Assembly: GCA_046726955.1 (NCBI GenBank)
Contig: JBKPBQ010000365.1
Span: 1-6,564 of the forward strand
Source of the DNA: CAVPGH01 sp046726955
Lineage (GTDB): Bacteria > Acidobacteriota > Vicinamibacteria > Fen-336
DNA: 6,564 bases
Direction of reading: 5' to 3'
The position numbers were made by a program, and so were the translations under genes. Positions 5,460-6,564 of this stretch are shown one piece after another (position 1 is the first letter of the stretch; each line of letters opens with the position of its first letter). The notes under the pieces were generated by a model. That model was given only the letters and a program-made list of their open reading frames with translations. It ran no database searches and was not told where the DNA came from.

Positions 5460-6482
5460 TCACAGGATGAGCATCGCGTCCCCGTAGGAGTAGAAGCGGT
5501 ACCCCTCGCGGATCGCCTCGGCATAGGCAGCGAGGATCCGTTCACGGCCGGCGAAGGCGGACACGAGCAGGAGCAGCGACGAGCGGGGCAGGTGGAAGTT
5601 CGTGACGAGCGCGTCGATCGCACGAAACTCGAAGCCGGGGACGATGACGAGATCGGTCTCGCCCTCGCCCGCGCGGACGGCGGCGGCGGCGGCCGTGCTC
5701 TCGAGAACGCGGGTCGTGGTCGTGCCCACCGCAACGATGCGGCCGCCGGCGGCGCGCGTCCGGGCGACCGCCTCGGCCGTTTCGGCGGGGACCTCGAAGC
5801 GTTCCGCGTCCACCGTGTGGCGCTCGACCTGGTCCACCTCGACCGGCCGGAAGGTCCCTGGGCCCACGTGGAGGACGACCTCGGTCCAACCAACTCCGCG
5901 CTCGGCGAGTCGCCCACGGAGTGCTGCGGTGAAGTGCAGGCCCGCGGTCGGGGCCGCGACGCTGCCGGCCTCTCGCGCATAGATCGTCTGATACCGGTCC
6001 CGGTCCTCGAGCCGATCCTCGCGCCGGATATAGGGAGGAAGGGGAACGTGCCCGTGTCTCTCGATCGCCGCGCGCGTGTCGTCTCGGCACTCGAGGCGCA
6101 CCCGACGCCGAACGGCGGGCGGTCCCTCGAGGACGACGACGCTCAGGTCGTCCGCAATGCGAATGCGCGCACCTTGCTTGAGCCGCTTTCCGGGGCGCAG
6201 AAGTGCCTCCCAGGTGCCGTCTGCGTTCTCCCTGACGAGGAGTGCCTCCGCTTCGCCGCCACCCTCCCGCCGGCCGAGAAGCCGCGCCGGGAAGACCCGG
6301 CTCCGGTTGGCCACCAGGAGATCGCCCGGGTCGAGGAGCTCGGGGAGGTCCCGAAACATCCGGTGCTGGACCCTTCCGGTGTTCCTGCCCAGGACGAGCA
6401 GCCGCGACGCATCCCTCTCGGCGAGCGGCTGCTGGGCGATGCGGTCCGGAGGAAGCTCGTAGTCGAAGAGGGAAACGTCCAC
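5460..6482 (-). CDS. queA: S-adenosylmethionine:tRNA ribosyltransferase-isomerase QueA
   Basis: Cytosolic enzyme transferring and isomerising the ribosyl part of S-adenosylmethionine onto preQ1 in tRNA to give epoxyqueuosine, the penultimate step of queuosine formation at the wobble base. The 340 residues are full length. Visible family signatures are LFDYELPPDRIAQQPLAERD (5-24), NRSRVFPARLLG (59-70), WEALLRPGKRLKQG (91-104), GHVPLPPYI (144-152), YQTIYAREAGSVAAPTAGLH (164-183), LHVGPGTFRPV (204-214), VGTTTTRVLES (252-262), VTNFHLPRSSLLLLVSAFAG (293-312) and the terminal YRFYSYGDAMLIL. The start is GTG at 6482, where the family N-terminus begins. It lies 5 bases after the ruvB stop with only a weak AGAAG upstream, so reinitiation from ruvB is likely. 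Two motifs are slightly unusual: NRSRVF where NDTRVI is common, and GTTTTRVLES where GTTSVRTLES is common. tgt does not follow. Confidence 0.97.
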   Translation of the reverse strand: MDVSLFDYELPPDRIAQQPLAERDASRLLVLGRNTGRVQHRMFRDLPELLDPGDLLVANRSRVFPARLLGRREGGGEAEALLVRENADGTWEALLRPGKRLKQGARIRIADDLSVVVLEGPPAVRRRVRLECRDDTRAAIERHGHVPLPPYIRREDRLEDRDRYQTIYAREAGSVAAPTAGLHFTAALRGRLAERGVGWTEVVLHVGPGTFRPVEVDQVERHTVDAERFEVPAETAEAVARTRAAGGRIVAVGTTTTRVLESTAAAAAVRAGEGETDLVIVPGFEFRAIDALVTNFHLPRSSLLLLVSAFAGRERILAAYAEAIREGYRFYSYGDAMLIL

Positions 6483-6487
6483 GAGAG

Positions 6488-6564
6488 CTAGAAGAGCTTC
6501 TTCTGCCCCGGGGCGGCCTCCGGCGGCATCCGCCCGAAGTGCTCGTAGGCGCGGCGCGTGGCTG
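6488..6564 (-). CDS. ruvB: Holliday junction helicase RuvB, C-terminal end (partial)
   Basis: The last 24 codons before TAG (6490-6488) read ATRRAYEHFGRMPP followed by EAAPGQKKLF. This matches the usual RuvB tail, where the winged-helix domain ends with ATxxAYEHLG, followed by a short linker and a terminal LF. RuvB is the ATP-driven motor of the RuvABC branch-migration complex in recombination repair. The ATPase domain lies outside the window. The frame is too short for routine gene finding, but the motif together with the neighbouring queA (a very common ruvB-queA order) makes the call firm. The stop is 5 bases from the queA GTG, indicating one transcript. Confidence 0.85.
   Translation of the reverse strand, partial: ATRRAYEHFGRMPPEAAPGQKKLF

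Noticed and set aside
5340..6491. + strand open frame (383 codons) opposite queA
   Set aside because: It is exactly antisense to full-length queA with intact motifs, and the translated product shows no family resemblance.

Overview
The window is uniformly GC-rich bacterial chromosome with short intergenic gaps and no sign of mobile DNA. The TGDGSI-repeat (DUF4097-like) protein and the DUF4388 protein, together with the high G+C, suggest a lineage such as Acidobacteriota, Myxococcota or a neighbouring phylum. That is an inference from gene style only; no marker gene long enough for placement is present.

Layout. Left part, + strand: the last 47 codons of an unrecognised gene (to 146), a roughly 100-base gap with a plausible sigma70-type promoter, then a two-gene unit with a 3-base gap. 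This unit is an APC-superfamily amino acid permease of the YfnA/CAT type (250-1755) and an AroF-type DAHP synthase of the Thermotoga-like, FL-domain class (1759-2775). Right part, - strand, reading leftward from the right edge: the last 24 codons of ruvB, queA (GTG start, 5 bases after the ruvB stop), a roughly 110-base gap with a strong promoter (perfect TTGACA, 17-base spacer), then an HNH endonuclease-family gene, a DUF4388/TPR protein and a secreted DUF4097-like repeat protein. The last of these converges on aroF with only 2 bases between the two stop codons.

How the genes relate. ruvB-queA is part of a widely conserved DNA-repair/queuosine neighbourhood. tgt, which often follows queA, is not there. 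The permease and DAHP synthase probably share a transcript, linking amino acid transport to the first step of aromatic amino acid synthesis. The HNH, DUF4388 and DUF4097 genes can be read as one leftward transcript, though the last has its own excellent ribosome binding site and a 67-base leader gap. Their functional connection is unknown.

I found no RNA genes, CRISPR, insertion sequences, attachment sites or clear terminators. Most of the window is ordinary housekeeping sequence. The points most worth a second look are the 18-residue TGDGS solenoid, the near-leaderless HNH transcript, the two-domain echo in the DUF4388 protein and the permease-aroF coupling. I see no convincing undescribed multi-gene system.
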